Assembly (NCBI GenBank): GCA_023151115.1
Contig: JAKLJP010000019.1
Coordinates: 97,236 to 161,235 of the forward strand
Length of the DNA stretch: 64,000 bases
DNA from: Anaerolineae bacterium
GTDB taxonomy: Bacteria; Chloroflexota; Anaerolineae; 4572-78; J111
Direction of reading: 5' to 3'
Shown: one piece after another, positions 1 to 10,199 of the stretch
How the letters are laid out: the number at the start of each line of letters is the position of its first letter
How positions within the stretch are numbered: position 1 is the first letter of the stretch
Position numbers and translations under genes: made by a program
Notes under the pieces: model-generated
What the model saw: only the letters and a program-made list of their open reading frames with translations
Databases searched by the model: none
What the model was told of the DNA's origin: nothing

Positions 1-2624
1 TGGCGATCTTTGATAAAAATCCAATCCGGGGTAGCATCAATAGTAGTTCGCAGTAACTCCTGAGATTGTTTGAGATCGGTTAAAGCCGCCTGAGTTTGCT
101 GATACAAACTGGCGTTCCGCAAAGCGACAGCAATCTGTCCGGCCAGAATCAGGATGATCTGTTTATCCTCTTCAGTAAAACGGTTGACCGTATCAGCCTG
201 CACGTCTAGCACCCCCAAAACGTTATCACCCACAATTAAAGGAACTGCCATTTCAGAACGAGTTTCAGGCAGGAGCGGGTTTGGCATAAAATCTGGGGCT
301 AAACGGACATTATTAACAATAACTGCTTGCCGGGTGCGGGCTGCCAGGGCTACAAGCGAGTGGGGGCGGTCCAGAGGAATAGCCCAGCCTTTAGCGACCA
401 TTTGCCGCCCTACTTCACCGGCCCCGGCGGCCAATTCCAGTTTATGCTCAGCTTTATTTAGCAAGTAGATATGGGCATGGTACAGGTAAAAACTTTGCTT
501 GGTCAGGTCTACAACCTCTTGTAATAATTCGTCGGTGTCCAGAAGAGAGGCTGCGGCGGTGCTGACCCGAGCGATAGTTTCTAACTCTGCAGCGCGTTTA
601 GCCAGGGTTTGTTCGGTTTTCTTACGCTCGGTAATATCGATAGAAATAGCGGCGAGGGCGTAAGGTTCTCCATTGACATCATGCAGCGGGTATTTATGAG
701 TAAGATAAGTATAGGAACCATCTGCAAAATCAAACTGCTCCTCCACCTCTACCGGTACACCGGCTCTTAATATCTCCAACGCATTGCTCTGAAATTCCTC
801 AGCCTTACCCCGAGCAAAAACATCAAAGTCGGTTTTGCCTATAACAGCCGCTTGATCCAGGTTGAACAATTTGGCAAATACCTGATTAATGAGCATAAAA
901 CGCCCCCGGTTATCCAGCACATAAACCGGCGAGGGCATACTATCGAGAACATCCTGCAAAAACTTCTGACTGGCCTGCATTGTTTCTTCAACATGTTTGT
1001 GGTCAATGGAGAGAGCCACCATGTTCGCCACAGATTGCATGGCCTCCAAAACAGTATCGGCTAAGGGATGACGGGCAAACATAGCCATCACCCCCACCAG
1101 GCGATCCTCAACAATCAAGGGATAACCGGCAAAAGCGACCATGCCTTCCCGTTCAGCCCAGGCTTTATCACCCAGACGAGGATCATTCAGTACATCATTT
1201 GTCAGGTGGGGTTTACGCTCCTGAGCAATCAACCCAATTTTAAATTTACCGACAGGTACCCGTCTGTGTGGCCCGTCAATATGAGTATAGATGCCTGCGC
1301 TGGCCTGTAATTCCAGCACATTTTCGGTGGGGTTAAAAGTCCAAATCCGGGCAAAAGCTGCATCCAGATGAGTTACCATCGCTTCAGTGCATGTTTTTAG
1401 CATGCTGGTTAAAGCAGCATTTTGGATGAGAGCCAAACTAATTTCTGCGGTAAAGGTGTTCATACGTGCCCGTTCAGCGTTGGCTTCCTCTGCCCGCTTC
1501 CGTTCAGTAATCTCTTCTTTAACTGCCAGGAAATGCGTTATTTCGCCCGCCGTATTCTTGATGGGTGAAATAAAAGCAGTTTCCCAATAGAGGTCACCGT
1601 TCTTCTTTTTGTTATGAAACTCACCGCGCCACTCTTTACCAGCCGTAATTGTTTCCCACAACTGCTTGTATTCTTCTTGAGGAGTTTCGCCTGAACTCAG
1701 AATTCGAGTGTGCTGTCCAATTGCTTCTTCGAGAGTGTAGCCGGTGGTTTCCACAAATCTGGGGTTGGCATATTCGATATAACCCTTGATATCGGTAATA
1801 ACGATGGTATTACGGCTTTGTTCGACGGCTCGAGACAGCTTGCGCAACTCGGCTAAAAGTTGTTCCTGTTCGGCCAGAACAGTCCCGGTTTGCTGGAACA
1901 GGCGGGTATTTTCGGCAACTTGTTCCTGGAGCCGCTGATTGGTCTCTACTAACTGGTTGGATATATCTATCTGTTTCAAAGCCGCCCGGTAAGGTTCTGC
2001 CTCTGCTCCCCAGGCATCAACAGGTCGAATTTCCCAGTAACAGCGGGCATCGCCTTTACCCACACATTCGGTTTCGATGGCTAACACCTCTTGCCCAAAG
2101 AAGCGGGTAGCATAACCGGAAGCATAGCCGGTCAAAGTCCAGCAAACAGGCCGGGTACTCTCTCCAAAACGCCTTAAATGTTCTTCCGCCTCGTAAGAAT
2201 TTAGCCAGGCGCCGTGCATATGAAAATAACCGGTTTCACGATTGAACTCAATAAACTCAGGCTGAACATGCACCACCCCTTCTAACATATGCAGGCTTGG
2301 GCCGGCCGCCAGCCAATCCATATCGGTTTCCCAGTTAAAATTATCAGCCAACCTGGCCGCGTCACCCCACCCCTGGCTGTAGCCAAACCGAGTCAGAACC
2401 CCCATAGCCAACTCTAATCCCAAACTCTCGATCAACTGCTGGCGCAAAGTACCAATAGCTTCGGCATCAAAAATAACCGCGCGCCGCCCATTAAAAAACA
2501 GGCGGCTTTCGTCGGACTGACGACGCAGCAAATTATAAAAATCCAGGTCTCTGGCTTTAAGGGGTGCTCCGGGAGCAGTATCGTGAGCCAAGGTATGTTG
2601 AAGGGTGGGTTCTATTGTGTTCAT
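1..2624 (-). CDS. V4R-PAS-GAF-PAS-GAF multi-domain sensor (3' end outside window)
   Basis: The gene reads from the ATG at 2624 and is still open at position 1, giving about 874 visible residues. The first ~220 residues resemble the XylR_N/V4R ligand-binding module, including a FFNGRRAVIFD stretch and a GDARCYWEIRP ending. After a short coiled segment come a PAS domain (KGYIEYANPRFVETTGYTLE), a GAF domain, a second PAS (LDSMPSPVYVLDNRGRFML), a second GAF (YLYHAHIYLLNK...SEMAVPLIVGDNVLGVLD) and the start of a third PAS (TIDATPDWIFIKDR). No kinase is visible yet; one could lie beyond the window. AGGAAGG sits 9 nt before the ATG. It lies 33 nt downstream of the preceding dCache-GAF gene, on the same strand, and is probably co-transcribed. 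V4R domains bind small, often aromatic, ligands in known members; the ligand here is unknown. Confidence 0.9.
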   Translation of the reverse strand, partial: MNTIEPTLQHTLAHDTAPGAPLKARDLDFYNLLRRQSDESRLFFNGRRAVIFDAEAIGTLRQQLIESLGLELAMGVLTRFGYSQGWGDAARLADNFNWETDMDWLAAGPSLHMLEGVVHVQPEFIEFNRETGYFHMHGAWLNSYEAEEHLRRFGESTRPVCWTLTGYASGYATRFFGQEVLAIETECVGKGDARCYWEIRPVDAWGAEAEPYRAALKQIDISNQLVETNQRLQEQVAENTRLFQQTGTVLAEQEQLLAELRKLSRAVEQSRNTIVITDIKGYIEYANPRFVETTGYTLEEAIGQHTRILSSGETPQEEYKQLWETITAGKEWRGEFHNKKKNGDLYWETAFISPIKNTAGEITHFLAVKEEITERKRAEEANAERARMNTFTAEISLALIQNAALTSMLKTCTEAMVTHLDAAFARIWTFNPTENVLELQASAGIYTHIDGPHRRVPVGKFKIGLIAQERKPHLTNDVLNDPRLGDKAWAEREGMVAFAGYPLIVEDRLVGVMAMFARHPLADTVLEAMQSVANMVALSIDHKHVEETMQASQKFLQDVLDSMPSPVYVLDNRGRFMLINQVFAKLFNLDQAAVIGKTDFDVFARGKAEEFQSNALEILRAGVPVEVEEQFDFADGSYTYLTHKYPLHDVNGEPYALAAISIDITERKKTEQTLAKRAAELETIARVSTAAASLLDTDELLQEVVDLTKQSFYLYHAHIYLLNKAEHKLELAAGAGEVGRQMVAKGWAIPLDRPHSLVALAARTRQAVIVNNVRLAPDFMPNPLLPETRSEMAVPLIVGDNVLGVLDVQADTVNRFTEEDKQIILILAGQIAVALRNASLYQQTQAALTDLKQSQELLRTTIDATPDWIFIKDR

Positions 2625-2657
2625 ATTTATTGACCTTCCTGACCAAATATAACTGCT

Positions 2658-5135
2658 TTAGCCTGTGACCACTTCTGATTCTAACGGCTGTTCCGACCCA
2701 TTGCCGCCGGAGATCTCATACTTCATCTCGTCCGGCTCTTGACGCTCCTTCAAATCCATGTGGACAAAGGTACGAGCCGGGTTCAGAACACGCGCTAACT
2801 CAGTAACGGCCACCTTTAGCAGCGAGTCCAGGTCGGGCGCACGGCGCATTTTGTTGGAAATCTGACTCACTAATTGCTCTCGACTGGCCCGCTCCTGGGT
2901 TTCATCCAACAAGCGTAGGGTTTCCGCTGCTTGAGCCACCTGGTCAATGACGGCGCTAATCAGAGCGATTTCACTTTCAGTCCATTCTCGTCCAGGGTCA
3001 ACTTCATGAAGTTGTAAATCACCAATCACCACATTACGGAGCAGAATAGGCGCTACCAAGGCGTAATGATCTTGCTGGTCGGCCAAAGCTACCAGCGCCG
3101 GTTTTTTGTAACGCCAGGCCTGGTGTTGGGCCTCTGCAATAATGCCCTCGTCGAGGGTGGTAGATTCACCCAGGCTAAACCGAACACGGCCTACATTCTT
3201 GCGGGTCACCTTGCTTCTGTCCCAGGCGCTTTCAATATAACGCTGTTGAATTTCACGAGCTTCCTTGAGACTCGCCTGAACTTCGGCAAACTGGCGAGCG
3301 TTCCGAATCTCTACAGCTACCTGATTCGCCAGGGAACGCAGCAGGTTTTCATCACCTTCATCCAGGCCGGCCACCCTGTCCTGCTGAACATCAAGCACTC
3401 CTACCACCTGCCCTTCCAAAATAATAGGTACAGCCATTTCAGAGTAAGTGTTGGGTAGAAGAGGGTTGGGCAGCCAATCTTTGGCTTCGCGCACATTGTC
3501 AACCCTGATAATTTCGCCGGTACGCGCCGCGCGGGCAACCAGACTGGTCGGGGCATCCAGACGAATAGCATGGCCTTTAGCCTTCATTTCGGCCCCGGCC
3601 GGACCGGTACCTTCGGCCACAACCAGCTTTTCACCTTGATGATCAAACAGGTAGATATGGGCATGATAATAACCAAAGCTGTCTCTGACCTGGTTGACCA
3701 CTTCAGCCAGCAGCTCATCCAAATTTAGAATGGCGTTCAGGTGCTCGCTGAGGTGGGCAATAATTTCCAGGCGCCGGGTGCGGCTCGCAATTCTCTGTTC
3801 CAATGAGTCGAATAGACTACGCAATTCGCTAACCATACTCCTAAAGCTGTGTGATAGGCGGCCAATCTCATCATCACCGGCCGGTGGCAAGGGCGTATCC
3901 AACATGCCCTGGCCAATCCTTTCTGCGGCTGCGCCAAGCCTGACAAGAGGTCGGGTTAAGGTTTGGGCTAAAAACAAAGCTATTAAACCGGCCAGGATCA
4001 TCCCCACTAGCCCAACGATTACACTGGCCTGGACAACTTGATCCACACTGCTAAAGGCCTCATAAGTTTCTTGCCGCACAACTGTAGCCCAGCCCAGGTT
4101 GTTTACGGCAGCAGCCACCTGGTTTACGGCAGAATCTTGGACTGCGCCTGCCTGGTCGTGCTCAGCTTCCGATGCAGACTCTTCAAATTTCTCTTCTTCA
4201 AAACTATGAACAGGGCTGTAACCAAAGATTGATGTATCCCCATCAGTGTCTTCGGCTGTGGTGAAACCCGGGGTTGGGCTAACAAATGTTTGCCGCAGCT
4301 CGGCAGGCAATTCAGCCGAACCTTCTTTGCCAGCCTCGGCAGATGAATCATAGAGTATCTCTCCTGCGCTGTTAAACAGCACGACGTGCCCCGTCTGACC
4401 GATTTCTAGGTTGGAGATAACCGCAAATAAGTTGTCTACATCCAGCGTTGTGCGAAGCACACCCACTACTTCACCTTCATGGTCATAAATCGGCAGCGCC
4501 AGCAGCAGGGCGTCAACCCCGGCACTCTCGTCAAACTGCGGTTCAGAAATGTAGACCGCGCCCTGCCCATCATTCCAGGCTGCCCGCCACCATGCTTCAT
4601 CAGCATGGTAGTAATCGGATAACCTCCCTGTAGCCGCCACTGTGGCCCCATAGCGATCGGTTACAAATACCTCGTTGTACTCTGGAAACTTTAGTAGAAA
4701 ATCCGCCAGAATATGGCCAACAGGATTTACGGTTTCATCAGTAGAAAGCGTGCGCACAACCAAAGGTTCATCTTCCGCCGCTAGCTGCCAGCTTTCATTC
4801 AAAGCCTGGATTTGAGTCTGAATCTGAGCTTCACTACCAGCATAACCACTGTTCCGATCAACTAACGCATCTCGTATGATATCCGATCCTATCAGCACTT
4901 GAAGCTGTGTCACTTTTTCGCGGAAGAAAACCCCTACCAAACCACTAAAATTCTCAGACTGTGCCTGGAAACTTTCGCCAATCTGATTGGTAAGCCTAGT
5001 TTGTACCATTCCAATAGTAATAAAGAGTGTCCCAACCAGGGTGGCAAGTATGAGCAAGCTCATCACCAGGGTTAAACGGGCTGCAAACGACCAACGGCGC
5101 AGGTCAAACCAATGAAACTTTTTAGGCTGTTCCAT
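2658..5135 (-). CDS. dCache-HAMP-GAF membrane sensor without kinase
   Basis: A longer frame opens at 5363, but the ATG at 5135 is preferred: it lies just after the upstream stop (4-nt gap), has a GGGGAGG element upstream and gives a proper N-terminal anchor. The 825-residue product has TM1 at about 21-41, an extracytoplasmic double-Cache-like region at 45-360, TM2 at 371-391, HAMP at 392-445, a coiled segment, and GAF at 468-610 (YYHAHIYLF, SEMAVPIILEGQVVGVLD). A weaker second GAF-like region follows. The C-terminal ~75 residues (REQLVSQISNKMRRAPDLDS onward) resemble the ends of the two neighbouring GAF proteins. No DHp, HATPase, GGDEF or methyl-accepting region is present, so the output must pass through a partner. 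It is a tandem paralogue of the gene just upstream. Confidence 0.92.
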   Translation of the reverse strand: MEQPKKFHWFDLRRWSFAARLTLVMSLLILATLVGTLFITIGMVQTRLTNQIGESFQAQSENFSGLVGVFFREKVTQLQVLIGSDIIRDALVDRNSGYAGSEAQIQTQIQALNESWQLAAEDEPLVVRTLSTDETVNPVGHILADFLLKFPEYNEVFVTDRYGATVAATGRLSDYYHADEAWWRAAWNDGQGAVYISEPQFDESAGVDALLLALPIYDHEGEVVGVLRTTLDVDNLFAVISNLEIGQTGHVVLFNSAGEILYDSSAEAGKEGSAELPAELRQTFVSPTPGFTTAEDTDGDTSIFGYSPVHSFEEEKFEESASEAEHDQAGAVQDSAVNQVAAAVNNLGWATVVRQETYEAFSSVDQVVQASVIVGLVGMILAGLIALFLAQTLTRPLVRLGAAAERIGQGMLDTPLPPAGDDEIGRLSHSFRSMVSELRSLFDSLEQRIASRTRRLEIIAHLSEHLNAILNLDELLAEVVNQVRDSFGYYHAHIYLFDHQGEKLVVAEGTGPAGAEMKAKGHAIRLDAPTSLVARAARTGEIIRVDNVREAKDWLPNPLLPNTYSEMAVPIILEGQVVGVLDVQQDRVAGLDEGDENLLRSLANQVAVEIRNARQFAEVQASLKEAREIQQRYIESAWDRSKVTRKNVGRVRFSLGESTTLDEGIIAEAQHQAWRYKKPALVALADQQDHYALVAPILLRNVVIGDLQLHEVDPGREWTESEIALISAVIDQVAQAAETLRLLDETQERASREQLVSQISNKMRRAPDLDSLLKVAVTELARVLNPARTFVHMDLKERQEPDEMKYEISGGNGSEQPLESEVVTG

Positions 5136-5139
5136 TTTA

Positions 5140-7428
5140 TTATAATACCTCCCCTGAGCCGCTACCCTGTCCATTGTGGGCATTAGCAACGAGTGGCCCT
5201 GTTTTAAGCCCCAACTCCAACACTGTATGTCGAACCCCCAAGCGCTGGCCCAACTCGCGGGCAGCAGTTTCAAGCAAAGTGTCCAGATCGGGAGCAGCAC
5301 GCAATTTATCGGTAATTTGGCGAACCGTCTGCTCATAACTGGCGCGCTCCCGAGTTTCTTCAAAAAGACGCAGATTTTCGGCGACGCGAGCTAACTCCTG
5401 CGTGATAACTTCAACAATTTCCAGATCATCCTCTGTCCAGACTTGATCGGGGCTACTTGAACAAATCTGCAAACTTCCTATAGGAACCTGACGCAATATG
5501 ATTGGGCTGACCACCGCGGTCACCTCGGAGTTATTGCCATTATGGGTCAAAGTTAGAGAGCGATGTTGCTGGAGAGCTTGAACTTTAGCCGCAGCCAACG
5601 CCTGGGTTTGAGCTTCGGTCAATGTCGGAGCATGGGGCTGGACATAATGATACTGTCCTTGTCGGGTCACAATTTTGGCTTTTTCCCAGGATTGTTCAGT
5701 ATATCGCGCCTGGGCGGCATAGGCTTCGGCCAAAGCTGTTTCCACTTCATCAAACAAACGGGCATTGCGTATGGCTACAGCTACCTGGTTAACCAACGAG
5801 CGTAACAAGTTAGCATCGGCTTCGTCCAGACCGGCTACTCTATCCTGCTGTACGTCCAACACACCTACAACCTGCCCTTCCAACACAATCGGCACGGCCA
5901 TTTCGGAATAAGTATTGGGCAAAAGAGGGTTGGGCAACCAATCTTCGGCCTGGCGCACATTATCAACCGTAACAATCTCGCCGGTTCGAGCTGCGCGAGC
6001 AACCAAACTGGTTGGGGCATTCAGCGGAATGCTATGCCCTTTCGCCTTCATCACTGCCCCGGCTTCCCCCACCCCTTCGGCCACAACCAAATTCTGGCCC
6101 GTATCATCAAGCAGATAAATGTGGGCGTGATAATAATTGAATCTATCTTTAATTTGATTGACAACCTCAGTAAGCAACTCTTCTACTTTCAGAATAGCGC
6201 TTAATCGCTCGCCCAATGTAGCCACAATTTCCAAACGCTCAGTACGGGCGGTCACCCGATCCTCCAAAGAGCCAATCAGCTCTCGCAATTGAGAGGTCAT
6301 CGTATTAAAAGCAGTGGCTAACAGACCAATTTCATTACGTTCCGCAATTTCAGCCCGTTGTTCCAGGTTTCCGTTAGTAATCTGGGTTGCTACTTGAGTC
6401 AGCGCAGTAATGGGCCTGGCAATACGGGTAGCGCTATAAAATCCTATCCCAACCGCTACCAAAACCGCAACCAAGGCTATTCCGGCGCTAACGTTGCGGG
6501 CCTGGGTGTAAGGAGCGAGCGCCTCGGCTTCTTCCACCTCTGCCAGTAGCCCTACCTGCAACTGCGGTATCCAACGATAAGCGCCGATTACATTTACCGG
6601 TGGTTCACGGTAACCTGGATAAGTACCGGCCCCGTCCTCTCCAAGCAAAACTCGATTGATGCCCTCACTATAGTAAGCGCGTGTGGGAATATAGCCTTCA
6701 CTTTCAAAGCGGCTTGGCGTAACCAGGTAGTGACTTTCCAGGCTAACCAGATATGTTTCGCCGCTGTTGCTCAACCCGGTTCGGTCTGTCATAATTTGCC
6801 CCAGAGTGTTCAGGTTCAACCGCCCGGCCAAAACACCAACAATCTGTTTCCTTTGATCAACCAAGGGCTGGGTAATAAACATGGCTAAATCGGCGGTACC
6901 AAGAGCGTAATAGGGCGGTTGAACATATGGTTCCTTTAAACTCCGGCTAAAATAAGGCTGACGGGTTACAATTTTGCCCAATTGGATGGGGTTGGAGGCT
7001 GCCAAGATTTCCCCCTTGGTATTGTAAACAAAAAATTCTTCAAATAGGGGTTGAGCCTTTACCGCTTCTCCCAACACGTTATTTAAGGTCTGTCGGGCAA
7101 CACTTTCCGCCTCAGGCGATGAAAACACTACAAAATTTACAAACTGATCAACCCGATTTCTATCGGCCAGAAACAGTGTGAGTACCCCCTGACTGGCCTC
7201 TAACCAACGCACAATCTGTCCCCGCTTCAACTCCGCAATAGATTCAAGCTGATCTGTAACCTGGTCCGTGGCCTGCTGACTCGCCTGAACAAGGATGACA
7301 GTAATCGCAATAGTTACCGGCAGGACGGCTAGCAAAACAAAGAATAGAATCAAATTCCAGCGCAGTTGACGCCAAGGCGGTATGCGTGTGTTGGGATTTT
7401 TGAAATCAGGTTTTTGATTTTTGCTCAT
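5140..7428 (-). CDS. dCache-HAMP-GAF membrane sensor without kinase (paralogue)
   Basis: 762 residues; ATG at 7428 preceded by TGGAGG at 6-nt spacing. TM1 is at about 25-47, an extracytoplasmic dCache-type sensor at 50-305, TM2 at 314-333, HAMP at 334-388, coiled coil to 410, and GAF at 415-560 with the same YYHAHIYLL and SEMAVPIVLEGQVVGVLD signature as its neighbour. A degenerate GAF-like stretch and the shared C-terminal tail (YEQTVRQITDKLRAAPDLDT) complete the protein. No catalytic output domain is present. It is 48 nt downstream of the NMT1-type lipoprotein gene, so the lipoprotein could hand ligand to the Cache region; that link is inference from context only. Confidence 0.93.
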   Translation of the reverse strand: MSKNQKPDFKNPNTRIPPWRQLRWNLILFFVLLAVLPVTIAITVILVQASQQATDQVTDQLESIAELKRGQIVRWLEASQGVLTLFLADRNRVDQFVNFVVFSSPEAESVARQTLNNVLGEAVKAQPLFEEFFVYNTKGEILAASNPIQLGKIVTRQPYFSRSLKEPYVQPPYYALGTADLAMFITQPLVDQRKQIVGVLAGRLNLNTLGQIMTDRTGLSNSGETYLVSLESHYLVTPSRFESEGYIPTRAYYSEGINRVLLGEDGAGTYPGYREPPVNVIGAYRWIPQLQVGLLAEVEEAEALAPYTQARNVSAGIALVAVLVAVGIGFYSATRIARPITALTQVATQITNGNLEQRAEIAERNEIGLLATAFNTMTSQLRELIGSLEDRVTARTERLEIVATLGERLSAILKVEELLTEVVNQIKDRFNYYHAHIYLLDDTGQNLVVAEGVGEAGAVMKAKGHSIPLNAPTSLVARAARTGEIVTVDNVRQAEDWLPNPLLPNTYSEMAVPIVLEGQVVGVLDVQQDRVAGLDEADANLLRSLVNQVAVAIRNARLFDEVETALAEAYAAQARYTEQSWEKAKIVTRQGQYHYVQPHAPTLTEAQTQALAAAKVQALQQHRSLTLTHNGNNSEVTAVVSPIILRQVPIGSLQICSSSPDQVWTEDDLEIVEVITQELARVAENLRLFEETRERASYEQTVRQITDKLRAAPDLDTLLETAARELGQRLGVRHTVLELGLKTGPLVANAHNGQGSGSGEVL

Positions 7429-7476
7429 TCTTTGCCTCCAGGTTGCCGGTTGCCAGACCCAATGCCGCCAATTCAG

Positions 7477-8496
7477 CTATGGGGTGGACACCTTTTCCAG
7501 AAAACTCAAGTTATAGGCTGCCTTTACATCCAGAGGTTTATCCAAAATACCCTGATCCAGCAAAATCTGATGAGTTATCTCCCAATCCTCGGGTCTCATC
7601 ATGCCGGGGCGCCCACCAGCCGGGTTAAGCAAAGGGAGAGAGCGGTTCATAGACTCGGCTTCTGCCTCAGGGCTGAGATCAGAATTGCGGGCCACTGCCA
7701 GGGCCACCGCCCCCTTGGGGTCTTGAAGTGCGCTTTGGATACCTTGAGTCGTCGCTCGCAAGAAACGCTCAACCAATTCCGGTTTGTTGGCAATAGTGGA
7801 CTCGCTGGTAAAAATGATATTGGCATAAATATCAATGCCGTAATCAGAGGCAAGGATGGCATTGACCGGGTGGCCTGCCTGGGCCAATTGAACAGGTTGA
7901 TTGGTGATAAAAGCATCCATCACATCTACCTGTCCTTTGAGCAGCGGATCATTGCCAAAATCTGTGCGGGGTACACCCTCAACTTTGGCCGGATCAATCC
8001 CTTGTGAAGCTAACAAAGCGTGATAGACCAGTCCGGTGGTGCCATCAAAATGAACCAGCACTTTTTTGCCAATTAAGTCTTGTGGACGAGTAATATTCTT
8101 TTCCGCCAGCGAGATAAAGGCCACCGGGCTGCGTTGAAAAATGGTGGCAACAGCTACTACAGGAGAACCTTTAGCTCTCGCCGAGAGCAGGTTATCGGCG
8201 CTGGTAATACCAAAATCGGCCTTTCCAGCAGCTACCAAGTCAATAGGTGAGGTATCACCCAAGGCATTGAAAGTAACGCTCAGATTTTCCTTGGCATAAA
8301 AACCTTTCTCTTCGGCCACATAAAAACCTGAGTATTCCGAGGAATGTACCCAAGCCAGTTGAACAGTAACCGGGGTGGCTGAGGCTGCGGCCACAGCTGG
8401 CTGCTCGGTTGAATTACAGCCGCTTGCCATCAAAGCCGCTAACACAAACAAAATTACCAAGAGTAACAAATTTTGGGGTAGTTGATTAGCTTTCAT
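7477..8496 (-). CDS. NMT1/THI5-like substrate-binding lipoprotein
   Basis: 339 residues. The N-terminus is a lipoprotein signal (hydrophobic run ending LMASGC, Cys about residue 27). The body follows the NMT1/THI5-like periplasmic-binding fold used for taurine, nitrate, pyrimidine and riboflavin-type ligands: VQLAWVHSSEYSGFYVAEEK near the start, then GKADFGITSADNLLSARAKG, and VLVHFDGTTGLVYHALLASQ. GGAG lies 8 nt before the ATG. No ABC permease or ATPase gene lies nearby; it is flanked on both sides by GAF sensors of the same operon. Established families use such proteins for transport; here a sensory accessory role is inferred. The ligand cannot be read from the sequence. Confidence 0.9.
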   Translation of the reverse strand: MKANQLPQNLLLLVILFVLAALMASGCNSTEQPAVAAASATPVTVQLAWVHSSEYSGFYVAEEKGFYAKENLSVTFNALGDTSPIDLVAAGKADFGITSADNLLSARAKGSPVVAVATIFQRSPVAFISLAEKNITRPQDLIGKKVLVHFDGTTGLVYHALLASQGIDPAKVEGVPRTDFGNDPLLKGQVDVMDAFITNQPVQLAQAGHPVNAILASDYGIDIYANIIFTSESTIANKPELVERFLRATTQGIQSALQDPKGAVALAVARNSDLSPEAEAESMNRSLPLLNPAGGRPGMMRPEDWEITHQILLDQGILDKPLDVKAAYNLSFLEKVSTP

Positions 8497-8537
8497 TTCT
8501 TTTTCTCCATAAAAATTATGATAACTGGATGAAGAGT

Positions 8538-10133
8538 TTAATTATCTCGCGCATACCCAGAAGGGTCAATCGCTGGTTTCTTTTCAAAGCCCAACTCCAC
8601 GATAGCGTGCCCTGCCGAAAGTTGTTGGCCCAACTCCCGGGCGGTGATTTTTACCAATTGTTCCAAATTATTGGCTGATCTCATCCGTTCGGTGATGGTC
8701 CGAATGGTTTGCTCACGGCGCGCCCGGCGTTCTGTTTCAGCCAGCAGTCGTTCACGTTCAGCCTCGATTTGCCTTTGCCCGGTAATATCTCGCGAAACAC
8801 CGACCGTCATAACAACCTTTCCTTCAGCATCACGGAGGGCAGATTTAACGGTATGGAACAGGCGCACTTCCCCATCAAAGCGCGTCACCGGCTCTTGAGG
8901 AATATCGAGCGTTTCCCCAGTAGTAAAAACATATTCGTCATCTTTAACATATTGTTGGGTATAGTCCGGTTCATTAAAAGGCGCGTCAATGAGTTCTTGC
9001 AACTGCTCATTGGTCATGTTGTAATAATCACGAAAGGCTTTATTGGCCCAAATAATGCGTGATTTTGGTCCTTTGACCAAAACCATATCTACAATACCAT
9101 CCAGAATTTGCTGATATTGGCGGCGGGCTTCCTTTTCAGCCAAATAAGCGCGCCGGTTATCAATGGCAATAGCAATTTGCCTCGCTAATCCCTCTAGCAA
9201 AAGCTGGTCTTCCCGGCCTAACCCTCCGACCCTATCACTTTGCACATCCAACACACCAATGACTTCCGCGCCTAAACTAATGGGCACTGCCAGTTCCGCT
9301 TGAGTGGCCGGCAGCAGCGAGTTAGGTAGCCAAGTTGGTTCTTGCGATATATCGGTCACCAACACAGATTCCCCACTCCAGACAGCACGAACCACCAAGC
9401 TTTTTTCGGTGTTAAGGGCAATGGTATGGCCCGCTTCTTTGAGTTGACGTCCTATCTCGCCGGCGCCTTCTTGCAAAACCATCCCTTCTTCGGCCAAGGT
9501 GTAGATTTGAACGTGATAGTAGCCTAGCCGTTCCTGCATCAAATTGACCACCCGCTGGTAGAGATCGGCCAAACTGAGAGTACTTGAAAGCTGTTGGGCA
9601 ATCTCACTACTGATTTGCATATGATAAGCGCGGCGTTCTAATAATGTCCGCAGCAAGTTATGCTCTGTGGTCGCGTCTTCTTGAAACTGCTGGCCTACAG
9701 AAATACCTTGAGCAGTGACGGTTAATTCAGGCTCATTAGCCAGTACGGGTGATTCAGCTAAACGGAAAATAGTGGCGCGTGCCTCGGAGAGTATTTGCCA
9801 CAAAAATTTACCCGCTTCTAAATTTGTTACCACAGGGGTTAATGTTTGACCCAGACATTCAACTTCTGCCAGGAGAAATGAAGGCTGGTTTTTGCTTGGT
9901 TGATTGGCGAGGGAGAAGGTACGATCGTCGAAAAGATGGTAGAGAAGATCAGCGGTTCCAGACTGGCACACTTCCGCAACCGTTTTGATAAGTCGTCTGG
10001 CTCGGGCCATCCGTTTATCGGTCGGGAGAACAGCGTAGCTTTCGCTGTTTTCAGCCCGTAGCCGATCATAGGTTGCAGCTAGATTTGCCACATTTAATGA
10101 AATAAAGTTGGCAAACTCTTTCAGTGCTGACAT
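8538..10133 (-). CDS. Soluble GAF-PAS signalling protein with shared C-terminal tail
   Basis: The frame opens at 10178, but AAGGAG lies 6 nt before the ATG at 10133, so the product is 531 residues (MSALKEFANF). Residues 1-160 are a helical region without a family I can name. GAF follows at about 170-320 (YYHVQIYTL, AELAVPISLGAEVIGVLD) and a PAS domain at 335-440 (DGIVDMVLVKGPKSRIIWAN, ending GVSRDITGQR). The C-terminal ~70 residues (REQTIRTITERMRSANNLEQ) match the tails of the two dCache-GAF proteins. It has no transmembrane segment and no kinase. It begins 66 nt after the stand-alone receiver gene and ends 41 nt before the lipoprotein gene. Confidence 0.9.
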   Translation of the reverse strand: MSALKEFANFISLNVANLAATYDRLRAENSESYAVLPTDKRMARARRLIKTVAEVCQSGTADLLYHLFDDRTFSLANQPSKNQPSFLLAEVECLGQTLTPVVTNLEAGKFLWQILSEARATIFRLAESPVLANEPELTVTAQGISVGQQFQEDATTEHNLLRTLLERRAYHMQISSEIAQQLSSTLSLADLYQRVVNLMQERLGYYHVQIYTLAEEGMVLQEGAGEIGRQLKEAGHTIALNTEKSLVVRAVWSGESVLVTDISQEPTWLPNSLLPATQAELAVPISLGAEVIGVLDVQSDRVGGLGREDQLLLEGLARQIAIAIDNRRAYLAEKEARRQYQQILDGIVDMVLVKGPKSRIIWANKAFRDYYNMTNEQLQELIDAPFNEPDYTQQYVKDDEYVFTTGETLDIPQEPVTRFDGEVRLFHTVKSALRDAEGKVVMTVGVSRDITGQRQIEAERERLLAETERRARREQTIRTITERMRSANNLEQLVKITARELGQQLSAGHAIVELGFEKKPAIDPSGYARDN

Positions 10134-10199
10134 AACAAACTCCTTGAATGTAGAAAGAGCAGGGCTAGAAAGCCTCACCGATAAACAAGTATCGGGGAT

